NCBI GenBank assembly: GCA_030612585.1
Contig: JAUWNP010000092.1
Location: 1 to 16,794 of the forward strand
Origin: Anaerolineae bacterium
Lineage (GTDB): Bacteria > Chloroflexota > Anaerolineae > B4-G1
Length of the DNA stretch: 16,794 bases
Direction of reading: 5' to 3'
The notes under the pieces were generated by a model, which did no database searches, was not told the DNA's origin, and saw only the letters and a list, made by a program, of their open reading frames with translations. Positions 1 to 7,577 of this stretch are shown one piece after another; within the stretch, counting starts at the first letter, position 1; each line of letters starts with the position of its first letter. The position numbers were made by a program, and so were the translations under genes.

Positions 1-158
1 TCTGGCCCCCTCAGGTCAATTCGGACCAGGGCGGGCAGGTCCTGGCGCTGGCCCAGCGCCGGCGCGGCCAGCACCAGGGCAGCCAGCCCCAACCCCAGGA
101 GAAGAGGTAGCAGACTGTAGCCTGTAAGCCGAACAGAGCCATCTGGTCTCTCAATCAT
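1..158 (-). CDS. Secreted protein, N-terminal fragment (runs off left edge)
   Basis: The reading frame starts at ATG 158 on the minus strand and stays open to base 1, giving about 52 residues. It begins MIERPDGSVRLTGYS, followed by a hydrophobic stretch rich in Leu, Gly and Ala (about residues 16-35) and then APALGQRQ, which looks like a signal peptide with a cleavage site near AxA/LGQ. An in-frame TAG lies two codons upstream, so the start cannot be further out. The AGGA upstream is very close to the ATG, so initiation may be weak. The mature part lies outside the window and the function cannot be named. The gene lies downstream of the LysM gene on the same strand, separated by about 140 bases holding an inverted repeat. 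Confidence 0.6.
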   Translation of the reverse strand, partial: MIERPDGSVRLTGYSLLPLLLGLGLAALVLAAPALGQRQDLPALVRIDLRGP

Positions 159-183
159 ATCCTATGCCACCGTTGCCGTTACT

Positions 184-293
184 ACTCAGACTACCCTCCC
201 GCAGGTTGCGATTTGTTGTACTCGCAGGCTTGCATAGCCGTTGGGATGTGCTTTTGCGTTGAAAACCCGTCAAAACCTGCGGGAGGGTGAGTA
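184..293. repeat. Long inverted repeat between LysM gene and secreted gene
   Basis: The arm CCCTCCCGCAGGTT at about 194-207 is matched exactly by AACCTGCGGGAGGG at 274-287. The match continues as TACTCA at the outer edges, with a 5-base bulge on the left arm. The centre is about 66 bases. It sits just after the LysM stop codon on the minus strand, so it may end that transcript or be a MITE-like remnant. No T-tract follows the arms. Confidence 0.6.
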
Positions 294-299
294 CTAATC

Positions 300-1013
300 C
301 TACGGGATGATTAGCCGCTGTCCAACGTAGATGGTGTTTAGATTCCGCAAACCGTTGGCAGCGGCGATAGCCCAGGGCGTGGTGCCGAAACGCAGGGCAA
401 TAGACCAGAGCGTGTCACCTCGTTGGACGACATAGACCGTTTGTGAAGGTGGCGGCCACGGCGTGCCGGAACCGGAGACGAAAAGCCGCTGCCCAACGTA
501 GATGGTGTAGGGATAGCGCAGACCATTCAGGGCTGCCAATGCCTGGTAAGTCGTCCCGAAGCGCCGGGCAATGGAATAGAGCGTGTCGCCTCTTTGGACG
601 ATGTAGTAGGTGGTCGGGCCGGTCGGCCCTCCGCTGCCAGAGGGTATCCAGAACACCTGTCCGGAGAAAATCTGGTTGGGGTTGACGATGCCGTTGGCCT
701 GGACGATAGCCTGGGCGGTGGTTCCGAAGCGCCGGGCAATGCTGTACAGGGTGTCACCAGGGCGCACCGTATAGTAGAACCCATCGGGAGTGGGCGTAGG
801 GAGTGGCGAGGATGCAACGAGCCGATCTGGGGTCCGCCCACTGCCAGCCGCTAGCCCTGTCACCGCGCCTGCCAGCACCAATGCCAGCACGACACTGCCG
901 ACCCTGGGGGCCCATTGTCTGAGCAGTGCGCGACCAATCTGGGCGCGCCTGGCCCACAGCCCGGACATCGCCCCGGACCCACGAAACTTGAAATCCGTCT
1001 CATGTGCGTTCAT
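300..1013 (-). CDS. Membrane-anchored protein with three LysM domains
   Basis: A 237-aa protein predicted to bind peptidoglycan or another GlcNAc polymer outside the membrane. Residues about 38-56 form one hydrophobic segment after a basic N-terminus (signal anchor or signal peptide), followed by a PLPTPTPDG linker. Three LysM repeats follow at about 80-124, 136-180 and 193-237, each with the GDTLYSIARRFGTT core and an ending of the IYVGQRL type. No catalytic domain is present, so it is a binding or structural protein, or a partner of one. The start is ATG 1013 rather than a longer frame from 1094, because GAGGAGG stands just upstream and the ATG overlaps the previous stop as ATGA. It is therefore translationally coupled to the PKD/Fn3 gene. 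The family assignment is clear; the substrate is inferred. Confidence 0.88.
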   Translation of the reverse strand: MNAHETDFKFRGSGAMSGLWARRAQIGRALLRQWAPRVGSVVLALVLAGAVTGLAAGSGRTPDRLVASSPLPTPTPDGFYYTVRPGDTLYSIARRFGTTAQAIVQANGIVNPNQIFSGQVFWIPSGSGGPTGPTTYYIVQRGDTLYSIARRFGTTYQALAALNGLRYPYTIYVGQRLFVSGSGTPWPPPSQTVYVVQRGDTLWSIALRFGTTPWAIAAANGLRNLNTIYVGQRLIIP

Positions 1014-2818
1014 TTCACTTCCTCCTCTGATGACTGGTTCAATCCAATCCAGGCGTTCGAAACGCCGATTCCAAATCGCCCCGACCTCAGCCACGCACCG
1101 GTGGCGGAGGGGCAGATCTCCAGCGAGACATCATCCACATACATGGCCGTGACGCCGCCCCAGCCGTCGTTGTAGGCGCCAAATTGCAGTCTGATGGTCT
1201 TACCGGCGTAGACCCCCAGGTCAAACTGGTGGGACGCCCATTGTTGACCGTTCGTTCGCTGCCAGACCAGTGTGTTGATCCACTGGTCATACTCATTGAG
1301 GACCAGGACGTACTGCCTGGCGCTTGCCAGGACGGCTTCCTGGATGGTAGCGGCCAATGGACGTGCAAGGGGGGTCAGGTTGGCTGGGGACTCTCCGGTC
1401 ATTGGATACAGCCAGAAGCGCAGCGTGACGCTGATGGCGTCGGCGGGGATGGTCACTGTTTGCTGAGCAATGGAGTGACTGTAGAGATCGTCAGCAGGTT
1501 CGACGATGCCCACGCGCATGGAGCGGTTGCCGCTGTGGACGGTCGCCGTGGTGTAGCCGGCAGGATACGGCGTGGTAATGAGTTCCCAGTCACCGTCGTA
1601 CTCAAAGCCGCCGTTGGTAATCCCCTCAGCACACAAGAAGGTAGTGGCGCAAGCCCAATCGCTCCAGGGTGAGTTGCCGTAGCCGTTGAAGGCATAGATA
1701 TGGAAGCAATAGTAAGACTCGGGCGCCAGGCCTCCGACTGTGTATGAGACCGTGTTGGCCTCGACGTTCGCCACCCAGGTAGCCCCATCATAGATGGTAA
1801 AGCCGGTTTCGTTGGATGAATTATCCTGCCAGTCCAACCGGATCTGGCTCCAACTGATGGGCGTGGCCTGCAGATGGCTGGGAACTACTGGTGGGACGGC
1901 AGCGGACACAGTGACGTAATTGGGGCGGACCAGTGTATCCATCTCACCCAGCCCACTGACGGCCAGGGTGACGGTGTATGATCCTGTCTCTGTGTAGGTG
2001 TGGGTCGGGCTGATTTGCGTGCTGGTGATGCCGCCTGTGGTGAGCGCAGTCGAACCATCGCCGAAGTTCCATAGGCTGGCGGTGTAGCCCCCGGCCGAAG
2101 TATTGGTGAAAACCACTGTCAGCGGAGCCACGCCAGAGGTGGGCCAGGCTGTGAAATCTGCCCGTACCGGCGTGTAGCCGCGCAGAATGAGGGGCAGATA
2201 GACGCTGCGGACGAGAGGATTAGTCACCTCATTTGACCAGGCGCAGCCACCCAGCGTCCCACCGGCGAGATAGATGCAGGCATGGTTTGTGATGTCGGCT
2301 GGAAGCGCCGCCGTGCCAGAACCACCCGCCTGTACGACAAAGCGGACCGTCACCTGGTTGGTGGGTGTTACCGTCAGTGTGCCTGTGATGATGCCGCTGG
2401 CATGTGTGATGACGCTTGTGGTGGGCCGCTCCACAAAACGTGTGAAGGTCGTAGTTGTTAGCGGGTCATAAAGCCCCAACTGTACGCCGGGCGCGGCCGA
2501 GATGACCAGAGTGTAGGTGAGTTCGTCACCATGTCTTACCTGACCCGTGGGGGTGACCGTCTTGGTCACACTTCCACTTTGGAGGCTATACGTGTCTTGC
2601 AGCACGGCGACCTGAACCACCGTACTATCGCTCCCGGCGTGTCCGCGCAAGCGGGCACTTGCGTCAAACCGACTGGTGTTCTCAACGAGCATTTCAGGCG
2701 TGGCTGGGTCAACTGGCTGCGATTGAGCCACCGCAAGCACAGCAACGCCAGGCACAAGAACCAGTAGCAGAGCGATGAACACGACGAATCTTGACAGGGT
2801 TAACTGTTGCGCTTTCAT
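1010..2818 (-). CDS. Secreted multidomain surface protein (DUF11-like, PKD, Fn3, C-terminal jelly-roll-like)
   Basis: A 602-aa exported protein. Residues 1-32 are a signal peptide (basic start, FVVFIALLLVLVPGVAVLAV core, AQSQ end). Residues about 84-203 resemble a DUF11-type beta domain (SVTKTVTPTG, GDELTYTL). The short motif VYLPLILRGY at 206-215 is frequent in Chloroflexota surface proteins. A PKD domain spans about 218-306, with the WNFGDGS signature at 250-256 and THTYTETGSYTVTL at 272-284. A fibronectin type III domain follows at about 312-395. The C-terminal part, about 398-570, begins TNGGFE and ends YVDDVSLEICP, a layout typical of jelly-roll carbohydrate-binding-like domains. No enzyme active site is visible, so adhesion or glycan binding is inferred. 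AAAGGAG lies about 7 bases before ATG 2818. It is the first gene of a pair with the LysM protein, joined by a 4-base ATGA overlap. Confidence 0.85.
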   Translation of the reverse strand: MKAQQLTLSRFVVFIALLLVLVPGVAVLAVAQSQPVDPATPEMLVENTSRFDASARLRGHAGSDSTVVQVAVLQDTYSLQSGSVTKTVTPTGQVRHGDELTYTLVISAAPGVQLGLYDPLTTTTFTRFVERPTTSVITHASGIITGTLTVTPTNQVTVRFVVQAGGSGTAALPADITNHACIYLAGGTLGGCAWSNEVTNPLVRSVYLPLILRGYTPVRADFTAWPTSGVAPLTVVFTNTSAGGYTASLWNFGDGSTALTTGGITSTQISPTHTYTETGSYTVTLAVSGLGEMDTLVRPNYVTVSAAVPPVVPSHLQATPISWSQIRLDWQDNSSNETGFTIYDGATWVANVEANTVSYTVGGLAPESYYCFHIYAFNGYGNSPWSDWACATTFLCAEGITNGGFEYDGDWELITTPYPAGYTTATVHSGNRSMRVGIVEPADDLYSHSIAQQTVTIPADAISVTLRFWLYPMTGESPANLTPLARPLAATIQEAVLASARQYVLVLNEYDQWINTLVWQRTNGQQWASHQFDLGVYAGKTIRLQFGAYNDGWGGVTAMYVDDVSLEICPSATGAWLRSGRFGIGVSNAWIGLNQSSEEEVK

Positions 2819-2895
2819 AGTTCTACTCCTTTCTTGATTGCACTAAAGGGTGAATCGCCCTAGTCACACCAGGATTTCTGGCGGGAAAGCAAAGA

Positions 2896-2930
2896 CGCGC
2901 CAAGACGAGGGCCAGGCCCCTGTTGGCGCG
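2896..2930 (-). promoter_or_regulatory. Stem-loop in leader of PKD/LysM operon, possible attenuator
   Basis: On the minus strand CGCGCCAA pairs perfectly with TTGGCGCG (plus-strand arms 2896-2903 and 2923-2930). The 19-base loop contains a second small AGGG/CCCT hairpin. The stem is followed on the minus strand by the pyrimidine-rich TCTTTGCTTTCCC. That is the layout of a weak terminator placed between promoter and gene. Function is inferred. Confidence 0.4.
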
Positions 2931-3058
2931 CCAATAGTCTGGTAGATACAGGGAGTTCAACGAGTGGCAGATAGTCACGCTGCACCCCTCCTTCCTCCGA
3001 CACCGAAACCCACGGAGGGCTTCCTCACTCTCCTGTTTAGTTGGATGCCACACTCATT

Positions 3059-3067
3059 ATTATACCA
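3059..3067 (-). promoter_or_regulatory. Extended -10 promoter candidate for PKD/LysM operon
   Basis: The minus strand reads TGG directly before a perfect TATAAT, matching an extended -10 (TGnTATAAT). No good -35 hexamer is seen at the right distance, which is tolerated by extended -10 promoters. Transcription would start near 3052, about 230 bases before the ATG at 2818. Confidence 0.45.
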
Positions 3068-3090
3068 CAATATCTGGCGTTGCGGGGTTA

Positions 3091-3130
3091 CAACTAACCA
3101 ACTAACCAACTAACCAACCAACCAACTAAC
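3091..3130. repeat. Tandem 8-bp repeat, five units
   Basis: Five consecutive copies of CAACTAAC, the fourth changed to CAACCAAC, lie just beyond the stop codon of the SNF2 gene. A degenerate CCTACCCTACC stretch follows. This is a simple-sequence repeat; no coding or structural role is apparent. Confidence 0.9.
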
Positions 3131-3140
3131 CCTACCCTAC

Positions 3141-6047
3141 CTACCGCCCCTCTTGCGCGACCAACTCCCGCCCCAGGTCAATCAGTCCCTGCACGGTGGT
3201 GATGAACCCCTCGGCGGCCTCGCCGCTGGGGGGCGGGGCCGCCGCTTCGTCCTCCGCCGGTGGAGCGGTGAGCGCGCGGACACGGTCCACGCGAGCGGCC
3301 ATGCCGGTGGGGACGCGGCCGGGGGCAACCAGTTCCGCCTCCACCAGGCGCGGGGAGGGCAGTTTGTCGTCGGGGGTACGCTCTTTAAAGAGGGACAGGT
3401 GCGCGTTGAGCGACCAGGCGAGGGCTTGGCGCACCGGGCGCATCACCTCCTCCGGAAAGCCACCCTCCAACACAACGGACGCCAGTTTGAGCCGCTTATC
3501 CGCCGTGTCGAACCCCTTGTTGGCGCGGCGCAGCCGCCTCTCCAATGCCTTGCGCTCGTCGTCGCGGGCCGGTGCAGGGATGGCCGGGGCCTGGTAGACG
3601 GGAGCGAGCCCGGCCGTCTGCTCCATCACCCCGCCGGTGAGCGCGGAGAGCGCCCGGTAGCCCTCTTGCTCCATCAGCAACAGGCCCGGCGTTGGGAAGT
3701 CGCCGTAGTGTTCGTTGAGTAACGTTTCGACCTTGGAGCGCAGTTTGGCCGGTCCGCGATCCACGACGACGAGGACGTTCCCATCCACTGCGAGAGTACT
3801 CTCGTGGCAGGCGGCGGGAGCGGAGGGGAGTTGCGGAGCCTGTCGCACCAGGAGGATACGGCCCGGGTAGCGCCCCACCAGCAGGTCGGCGAAGCCCTGC
3901 AACGTGGGCGCAGGCACGGCCTCTGGTTTTGCCTCAACTGCGGTCGGTTCGAGCACCAGTTCCGGCCTGATCGCCTCCCGCGCACCCAGCAGCACTTCGA
4001 GCCGCTGCAAGACACCCTGGCCCGCGTCCTTGAACGAGAGGTCGGTGACGGTGCTATCCTCGTTGAACGCTGCGTCGAAGACGGCCCGCTTGGCGGCCAG
4101 CGTGTCTAGCATGCGCTCCTCGATCGTGCCTTTGGCGATCAGGTTGACGACGTTGACGGTGTGCGCCTGGCCGTGACGGTGCGCGCGGGCGATGCGTTGG
4201 GCAAGCACAGCCGGGTTCCAGGGCAGGTCGAGGTTGACGACCATGCTGGCGGCCTGCAGGTTCAATCCCACGCCACCGGCGTCGGTCGAGAGGAACACTT
4301 TGCACTGGGGGTCCTCGAAGAACCGTTCAATGAGCGCACCGCGCTTCTTGGAGGGCACGCCGCCGGTCAGTTTGACCCAGCCCAGTTTGAGCCTCTCCAG
4401 CGCCGGCTCGGTCAGATCGAGCATCCGCGTCCACTGGCTGAAGATGATAGCCTTGCGCCCGTTGCTGGCGACTTCCTCGCCGAGAATCTCGCGCAACTCG
4501 CGCAGTTTGGGAGCAGTCTTCTCGCAGTCCTGGGGTTTGATCTCTGGATCGTGGAGCGCCAGGGCGTTGCAGATCAGGCGCATTTTGACCAGAGAGCCCA
4601 GAAGAATCTTGTGCTCCTTCGGCGTGAGCGGGCGCCGGCGTGCTCGCGCCATCAACTGGGCGACTCGTCGCTCGTATTCAGCATAAGCAGTCCACTGGGG
4701 ATCGGTCATCTCGACGAAGAAGTTGCTGTCAATACGCTCCGGCAGGTCGAGCAGCACCTCCTCGCGCACGCGGCGCAGGACGTAAGGCGCGATGCGGTGG
4801 CGCAATTCGTCCAGGTTCTTGTAGCCCAGCACCTTGTAGGAACCGGAGGGCCGCCGTTCGGTATCGTAGTAGCGTTGGTTGAAGCGCCACAGGGGGCCGA
4901 GGATGGTGGGGTCAATGAACTGAAAGACCGAGTAGAGTTCGTCCAGCCGGTTTTCCAGCGGGGTGCCGGTCAGGACGAAGGCGTAGGGACTGTGCAGTCG
5001 CTTGACCTTGTCCGCCGTCTTGGTGCGCCAGTTCTTGATCCTCTGCGCTTCGTCGAGGATCACCAGGTCGAACTCCCGCCGGGCGATCTCCTCCTCGTCG
5101 AAGCGCACCAGTTCATAGTTGATGGTGTTGAAGAACTGGAGGTCTCGATAAAGACTGCGGCGCTGAATTGGGTTGCCCTCGATGACCTGGACGGACAGCG
5201 AGGTGAAGCGACGGATTTCGCGCGCCCACTGGTGCTTGAGCGAGGCGGGGCAGACGATCAGCACGTGCTGGATATCGCGCAGTTGCTTGAGCAGGGCAGC
5301 GGCGGCGATAGCCTGCACCGTCTTGCCCAGGCCCATGTCGTCGGCCAGTAGCATGCGCTGGCTAAAGGTCAGGTGGAGCACGCCCTCTTCCTGGTAGCCA
5401 TAGAGCGGCGTCGAGAGGACGTTGAGCGAGCGGTTGCCCTGCTCCACCTGGTCGAGGAACCAGCGCCTCTGTTGTTGAACTGCCTCGACGTCCCGTTGAT
5501 TCTTCAAGTAGTCGTGTACAGCCTGGTCCACGTGAATCTGCTCGCGGTCGCGGGCCGGCGATCGGTTCAGTTCGCTGAGCAGCGCGGGCAGGCTCTGCGT
5601 GACCTTGCCCTGCAAGACCCCTTCGGCGTCGAAGTAACGGGTCAGCAATGAGTATAGCCTCTTGCGTTTCGGGAAAGGCAAAGTGACGCGGACGGTGGTT
5701 CGCTCAGCGTGGTGGACGTACATCTGGGCAGTGGGCGGGGCCTGGGTGATGAACTCCTCCCACTGGTCAGCGAACTCTTTTGCCAGGTTAATCAGCACAC
5801 CTTCGATGTGCTTGCACGTGCCGATAGTGTTGGTGCGATAATCGGGACAGGTGCAGGTGTTGAGCCGCTCGGTGAGCGAGCGAATCTGGACGGTATAGAC
5901 TCGTTCGGACGTAGAACCCACCTCAAAGGCGCTGTAGACCGGGTGCCGGCCCTGGTTGACGATTTTGACGAGTTCTTCCTTGCCACGCTTACGGCGGCGA
6001 TTGATCTGCTCCTGGAGCATATCCGTTTGTTGTTTGGTCTGGTTCAT
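3141..6047 (-). CDS. SWIM zinc-finger SNF2-family ATPase/helicase
   Basis: A 968-aa cytoplasmic DNA-dependent ATPase of the SNF2 (SF2) family. A SWIM zinc finger is seen at C65-x-C67-x10-C78-x-H80. The ATPase core carries motif I DDMGLGKT (236-243), motif II DEAQ (332-335), motif III LTGTP (359-363), motif V STDAGGVGLNLQAA (587-600) and motif VI QRIARAHRHGQ (617-627), so the engine is complete. SNF2 proteins translocate on double-stranded DNA and remodel protein-DNA complexes. The bacterial SWIM form is often linked to transcription (RapA-like) or defence, but no partner gene lies nearby to decide. Residues about 690-968 match nothing I recognise: an alpha/beta-looking segment (about 714-800), then a charged helical segment (829-888) and an Ala/Pro-rich linker (928-943). 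GGGAG stands 8 bases before ATG 6047. No frameshift is visible. Confidence 0.93.
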   Translation of the reverse strand: MNQTKQQTDMLQEQINRRRKRGKEELVKIVNQGRHPVYSAFEVGSTSERVYTVQIRSLTERLNTCTCPDYRTNTIGTCKHIEGVLINLAKEFADQWEEFITQAPPTAQMYVHHAERTTVRVTLPFPKRKRLYSLLTRYFDAEGVLQGKVTQSLPALLSELNRSPARDREQIHVDQAVHDYLKNQRDVEAVQQQRRWFLDQVEQGNRSLNVLSTPLYGYQEEGVLHLTFSQRMLLADDMGLGKTVQAIAAAALLKQLRDIQHVLIVCPASLKHQWAREIRRFTSLSVQVIEGNPIQRRSLYRDLQFFNTINYELVRFDEEEIARREFDLVILDEAQRIKNWRTKTADKVKRLHSPYAFVLTGTPLENRLDELYSVFQFIDPTILGPLWRFNQRYYDTERRPSGSYKVLGYKNLDELRHRIAPYVLRRVREEVLLDLPERIDSNFFVEMTDPQWTAYAEYERRVAQLMARARRRPLTPKEHKILLGSLVKMRLICNALALHDPEIKPQDCEKTAPKLRELREILGEEVASNGRKAIIFSQWTRMLDLTEPALERLKLGWVKLTGGVPSKKRGALIERFFEDPQCKVFLSTDAGGVGLNLQAASMVVNLDLPWNPAVLAQRIARAHRHGQAHTVNVVNLIAKGTIEERMLDTLAAKRAVFDAAFNEDSTVTDLSFKDAGQGVLQRLEVLLGAREAIRPELVLEPTAVEAKPEAVPAPTLQGFADLLVGRYPGRILLVRQAPQLPSAPAACHESTLAVDGNVLVVVDRGPAKLRSKVETLLNEHYGDFPTPGLLLMEQEGYRALSALTGGVMEQTAGLAPVYQAPAIPAPARDDERKALERRLRRANKGFDTADKRLKLASVVLEGGFPEEVMRPVRQALAWSLNAHLSLFKERTPDDKLPSPRLVEAELVAPGRVPTGMAARVDRVRALTAPPAEDEAAAPPPSGEAAEGFITTVQGLIDLGRELVAQEGR

Positions 6048-6106
6048 CTCGTTCTCCCTTGGATGTTATAGAACACCCTACAGCATTTGCGTTGTCCGCG
6101 AGAATT

Positions 6107-6157
6107 TGTAGGACAAGATGGCATCTTGTCCCACGTTGATTGCGGCTGGAGGCCGCG
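6107..6157. repeat. Paired short hairpin repeats (possible terminator)
   Basis: Two palindromes stand side by side. The first is GGACAAGATG/CATCTTGTCC (6111-6120 and 6122-6131), perfect over 10 bp around one base. The second is GCGGC/GCCGC (6142-6146 and 6152-6156). They fall between the 67-aa gene and the SNF2 gene on the minus strand, immediately after the small gene's stop, so they could end its transcript. No U-run follows. The form is that of a dispersed REP-like element. Confidence 0.6.
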
Positions 6158-6361
6158 CTATGGAATGTGCTCGAATCCCTGCTCAGGAAAGTGCCGGTCG
6201 TATGTCTCTGCCAGATAATGATCGTGTTCGGTTGAGACATCGGATTGCCCGGAGTGAAAGCGTCCGGCAGCAGCAATAGCCCGTGTGAAGCGATGATTAC
6301 CGCTCTCGTCGAGGATTTCGTACTCGCCCAGCCGCGTGCCTATGGGATCGCCGCTGGCCAT
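6158..6361 (-). CDS. Small hypothetical protein (67 aa), family not recognised
   Basis: The frame starts MASGDPIGTRLGEYEILD and ends EQGFEHIP. It is polar, rich in acidic residues and histidine (six His), with no hydrophobic segment, so it would be soluble. I do not recognise a domain. It is called because its expression signals are unusually good: AGGAGG five bases before ATG 6361, and TTGCAT-17-TATAAT upstream (6392-6420), which would give a leader of about 25 bases. Its stop codon touches a hairpin repeat, so the original C-terminus could have been altered by that repeat. It is followed on the same strand by the SNF2 gene 110 bases away, but that gene has its own ribosome binding site. A chance open frame remains possible. 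Confidence 0.55.
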   Translation of the reverse strand: MASGDPIGTRLGEYEILDESGNHRFTRAIAAAGRFHSGQSDVSTEHDHYLAETYDRHFPEQGFEHIP

Positions 6362-6391
6362 CCTAGCCTCCTGAGATTGTGTCGTGCCGCC

Positions 6392-6420
6392 ATTATACGC
6401 ATACTACAGGCCAGATGCAA
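6392..6420 (-). promoter_or_regulatory. Promoter candidate for 67-aa gene
   Basis: The minus strand reads TTGCAT (6415-6420), a 17-base spacer, then a perfect TATAAT (6392-6397). Transcription would begin near 6385, just before the AGGAGG and ATG 6361. The -35 matches the consensus at only three positions. Confidence 0.5.
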
Positions 6421-6534
6421 GAGCCACCTCACGCATCCCGTTTCACGCTTCACACTTCACGCCTCCCCCTACAACACCTTCGCCCCCGCCACCCCCGCCT
6501 GGTGCTGCCCTCCGCCCGTTCACGGCCTCATGCT

Positions 6535-6618
6535 GATTGTATACTATCCTGCCCTCCTACGCAAGCCTCCGCGTGAGTGACCACAGAACGACCGCTCCGA
6601 CCTGCCCGGTTGAGGCGG
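6535..6618. repeat. Hairpin repeat family, copy A (84 bp)
   Basis: It aligns without gaps to copy C (7624-7707) over 84 bases, with about 20 differences by eye. It starts GATTGTA, contains a shared GCAAGCC...GCGTGAGT segment and ends in a hairpin: CCGCTCCGACC (6592-6602), loop TGCCC, GGTTGAGGCGG (6608-6618). The left end on the minus strand reads TTGCGT-17-TACAAT (6536-6564), which resembles a promoter pointing to the 67-aa gene. Confidence 0.75.
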
Positions 6619-6824
6619 TTCCATGTTTGGCTTGCGGCGATGGCGCTGAGTCGCCGCCTCCTCGGGCAACGGATTTTCATTGTTTTCTTGTCTTACTTTC
6701 ACCTGCGTTATACCGCCGTTAGTTAGAATGGATTCCACACCGCACCTGCATAGGACCAAGGGAAAACACCTGACGGCTCGCTGAAGCCAGTAGTTCCGAG
6801 TTAGCCGAAGAAGGAGGTTTTGAC

Positions 6825-7040
6825 GTGGACAGTCACGAAGAGCAACTGATGACGATGAATTTTCGTTGTTCGTGTTCACATTGCTCCACAAGAATGGAGG
6901 CCGTCGAATACAAGGGCGGCACCTGGCTCACTCCTGAGATGGCAATTTATGAATGCCCACTTTGCGGCAAACGCAAGATAGTCGTCTACAAACCAGAAAC
7001 GGTACTGATGAACACCCTACAGCAAGCAACCGCGTGTTGA
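6825..7040 (+). CDS. Small zinc-ribbon-like protein
   Basis: A 71-aa soluble protein. Cysteines stand at C15-x-C17-x2-C20 near the start and C44-P-L-C47-G-K-R in the second half. Two CxxC knuckles about 24 residues apart are the pattern of a zinc ribbon, and CPLCGKRK is a typical second knuckle. No other domain is present, so nucleic-acid or protein binding is only an inference. The start is GTG 6825, because AAGGAGG ends 7 bases before it; the two in-frame ATG codons (residues 9 and 11) have no such site. It lies between repeat copies A and B and is convergent with yjbQ. No family name is assigned. Confidence 0.7.
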   Translation: MDSHEEQLMTMNFRCSCSHCSTRMEAVEYKGGTWLTPEMAIYECPLCGKRKIVVYKPETVLMNTLQQATAC

Positions 7041-7046
7041 CCACTC

Positions 7047-7110
7047 GCCCACGTAAGCCCATGCTTAAGTGACGGCGAAACGACCGCCCTGACCTACACG
7101 GTTGGGGCGG
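7047..7110. terminator. Hairpin repeat copy B, between convergent genes
   Basis: The hairpin is CCGCCCTGACC (7084-7094), loop TACAC, GGTTGGGGCGG (7100-7110), paired throughout if two G-T pairs are allowed. It is preceded by GTGACGGCGAAACGA, shared with copy C. It stands between the zinc-ribbon gene (+) and yjbQ (-), where a two-way terminator would be expected. No long U-tract follows on either strand, so termination is inferred from structure and position. Confidence 0.6.
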
Positions 7111-7121
7111 ATTTGCGCTTA

Positions 7122-7541
7122 CTACTCGCCGATGATCTTGACCAGGACGCGCTTCCTCCGACCGCCATCGAACTCACCATAAAAAATCTGTTCCCACGGG
7201 CCGAAGTCCAGACGACCATCCGTGACCGCCACGACGACCTCACGACCCATAACCTGTCTCTTCAGGTGGGCGTCGGCATTATCCTCGCCGGTTCGGTTGT
7301 GGCGGTAGCGGCTGGTGGGCTCGTGGGGGGCCAGTTGCTCCAGCCAATCCTCATAGTCCCGGTGCAGTCCACGCTCATCGTCGTTAATGAAGACCGAAGC
7401 AGTGATGTGCATAGCGTTGACCAAAGCCAGTCCCTCAAGGATACCGCTTTCACGCAAACACGCTTCGACCTTGGGCGTGATGTTAATGAACGCCCGACGC
7501 CCAGGAACGTTGAACCATAACTCTTTTCGATAGGTTTTCAT
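7122..7541 (-). CDS. yjbQ: YjbQ / UPF0047 family protein
   Basis: A 139-aa protein matching the YjbQ (UPF0047) family along its whole length, which is usually about 130-140 residues. Diagnostic segments are [13 protein letters not shown] (42-54, with H45), YRHN (79-82), the [11 protein letters not shown] block (85-95, with H92), and [23 protein letters not shown] near the end, split here as [12 protein letters not shown] (109-120) and EFDGGRRKR (123-131). Members form a compact trimer with a conserved His cluster. Some have been credited with weak thiamine-phosphate synthase activity, so the name 'secondary thiamine-phosphate synthase' is used, but the physiological role is not settled. GAGGAG lies 8 bases before ATG 7541. 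No thiamine gene is near it. Repeat copy C, with a promoter-like motif, lies upstream. Confidence 0.93.
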   Translation of the reverse strand: MKTYRKELWFNVPGRRAFINITPKVEACLRESGILEGLALVNAMHITASVFINDDERGLHRDYEDWLEQLAPHEPTSRYRHNRTGEDNADAHLKRQVMGREVVVAVTDGRLDFGPWEQIFYGEFDGGRRKRVLVKIIGE

Positions 7542-7577
7542 ACGGAGTTCTCCTCCTCATACTACGCTGAGATTTCT

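Larger units (their letters stand above)
2819..3140. other. Non-coding leader and intergenic region
   Basis: No convincing gene is seen between the PKD/Fn3 gene and the SNF2 gene. From right to left it holds an 8-base tandem repeat, a promoter-like extended -10 directed to the PKD/Fn3 gene, and a leader of about 230 bases with a stable stem-loop. A 76-aa frame on the minus strand (2823-3053) lies in this leader. It has no ribosome binding site and no recognisable domain, so it is not called. Confidence 0.6.
6362..6824. other. Intergenic region with repeats
   Basis: No gene is supported here. The stretch holds the promoter candidate for the 67-aa gene, a low-complexity run with TTCACGC-like units (about 6437-6463), copy A of the hairpin repeat family, and a GCGGCGA/TCGCCGC stem (6634-6640 and 6651-6657). 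No good promoter was found for the zinc-ribbon gene that follows. Frames in this region lack ribosome binding sites and recognisable sequence. Confidence 0.6.

Noticed and set aside
2823..3053. A 76-aa minus-strand frame in the leader of the PKD/Fn3 gene
   Set aside because: There is no ribosome binding site, its ATG is at the expected transcript start, and the sequence resembles no family. A leader peptide cannot be excluded.
2819..3060. Known riboswitch (c-di-GMP, TPP, cobalamin) in the leader
   Set aside because: None of the conserved core motifs of these classes could be found by eye.
3091..3130. CRISPR array
   Set aside because: The units are 8 bases and contiguous, with no spacers; it is a simple tandem repeat.
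4161..5351. A 396-aa plus-strand open frame
   Set aside because: It lies wholly antisense to the SNF2 core, whose motifs are intact. It shows no domain and is the usual mirror of a GC-rich gene.
5989..6276. A 95-aa minus-strand frame upstream of and into the SNF2 gene
   Set aside because: It runs through the hairpin repeats and overlaps the SNF2 start in another frame, with no domain.
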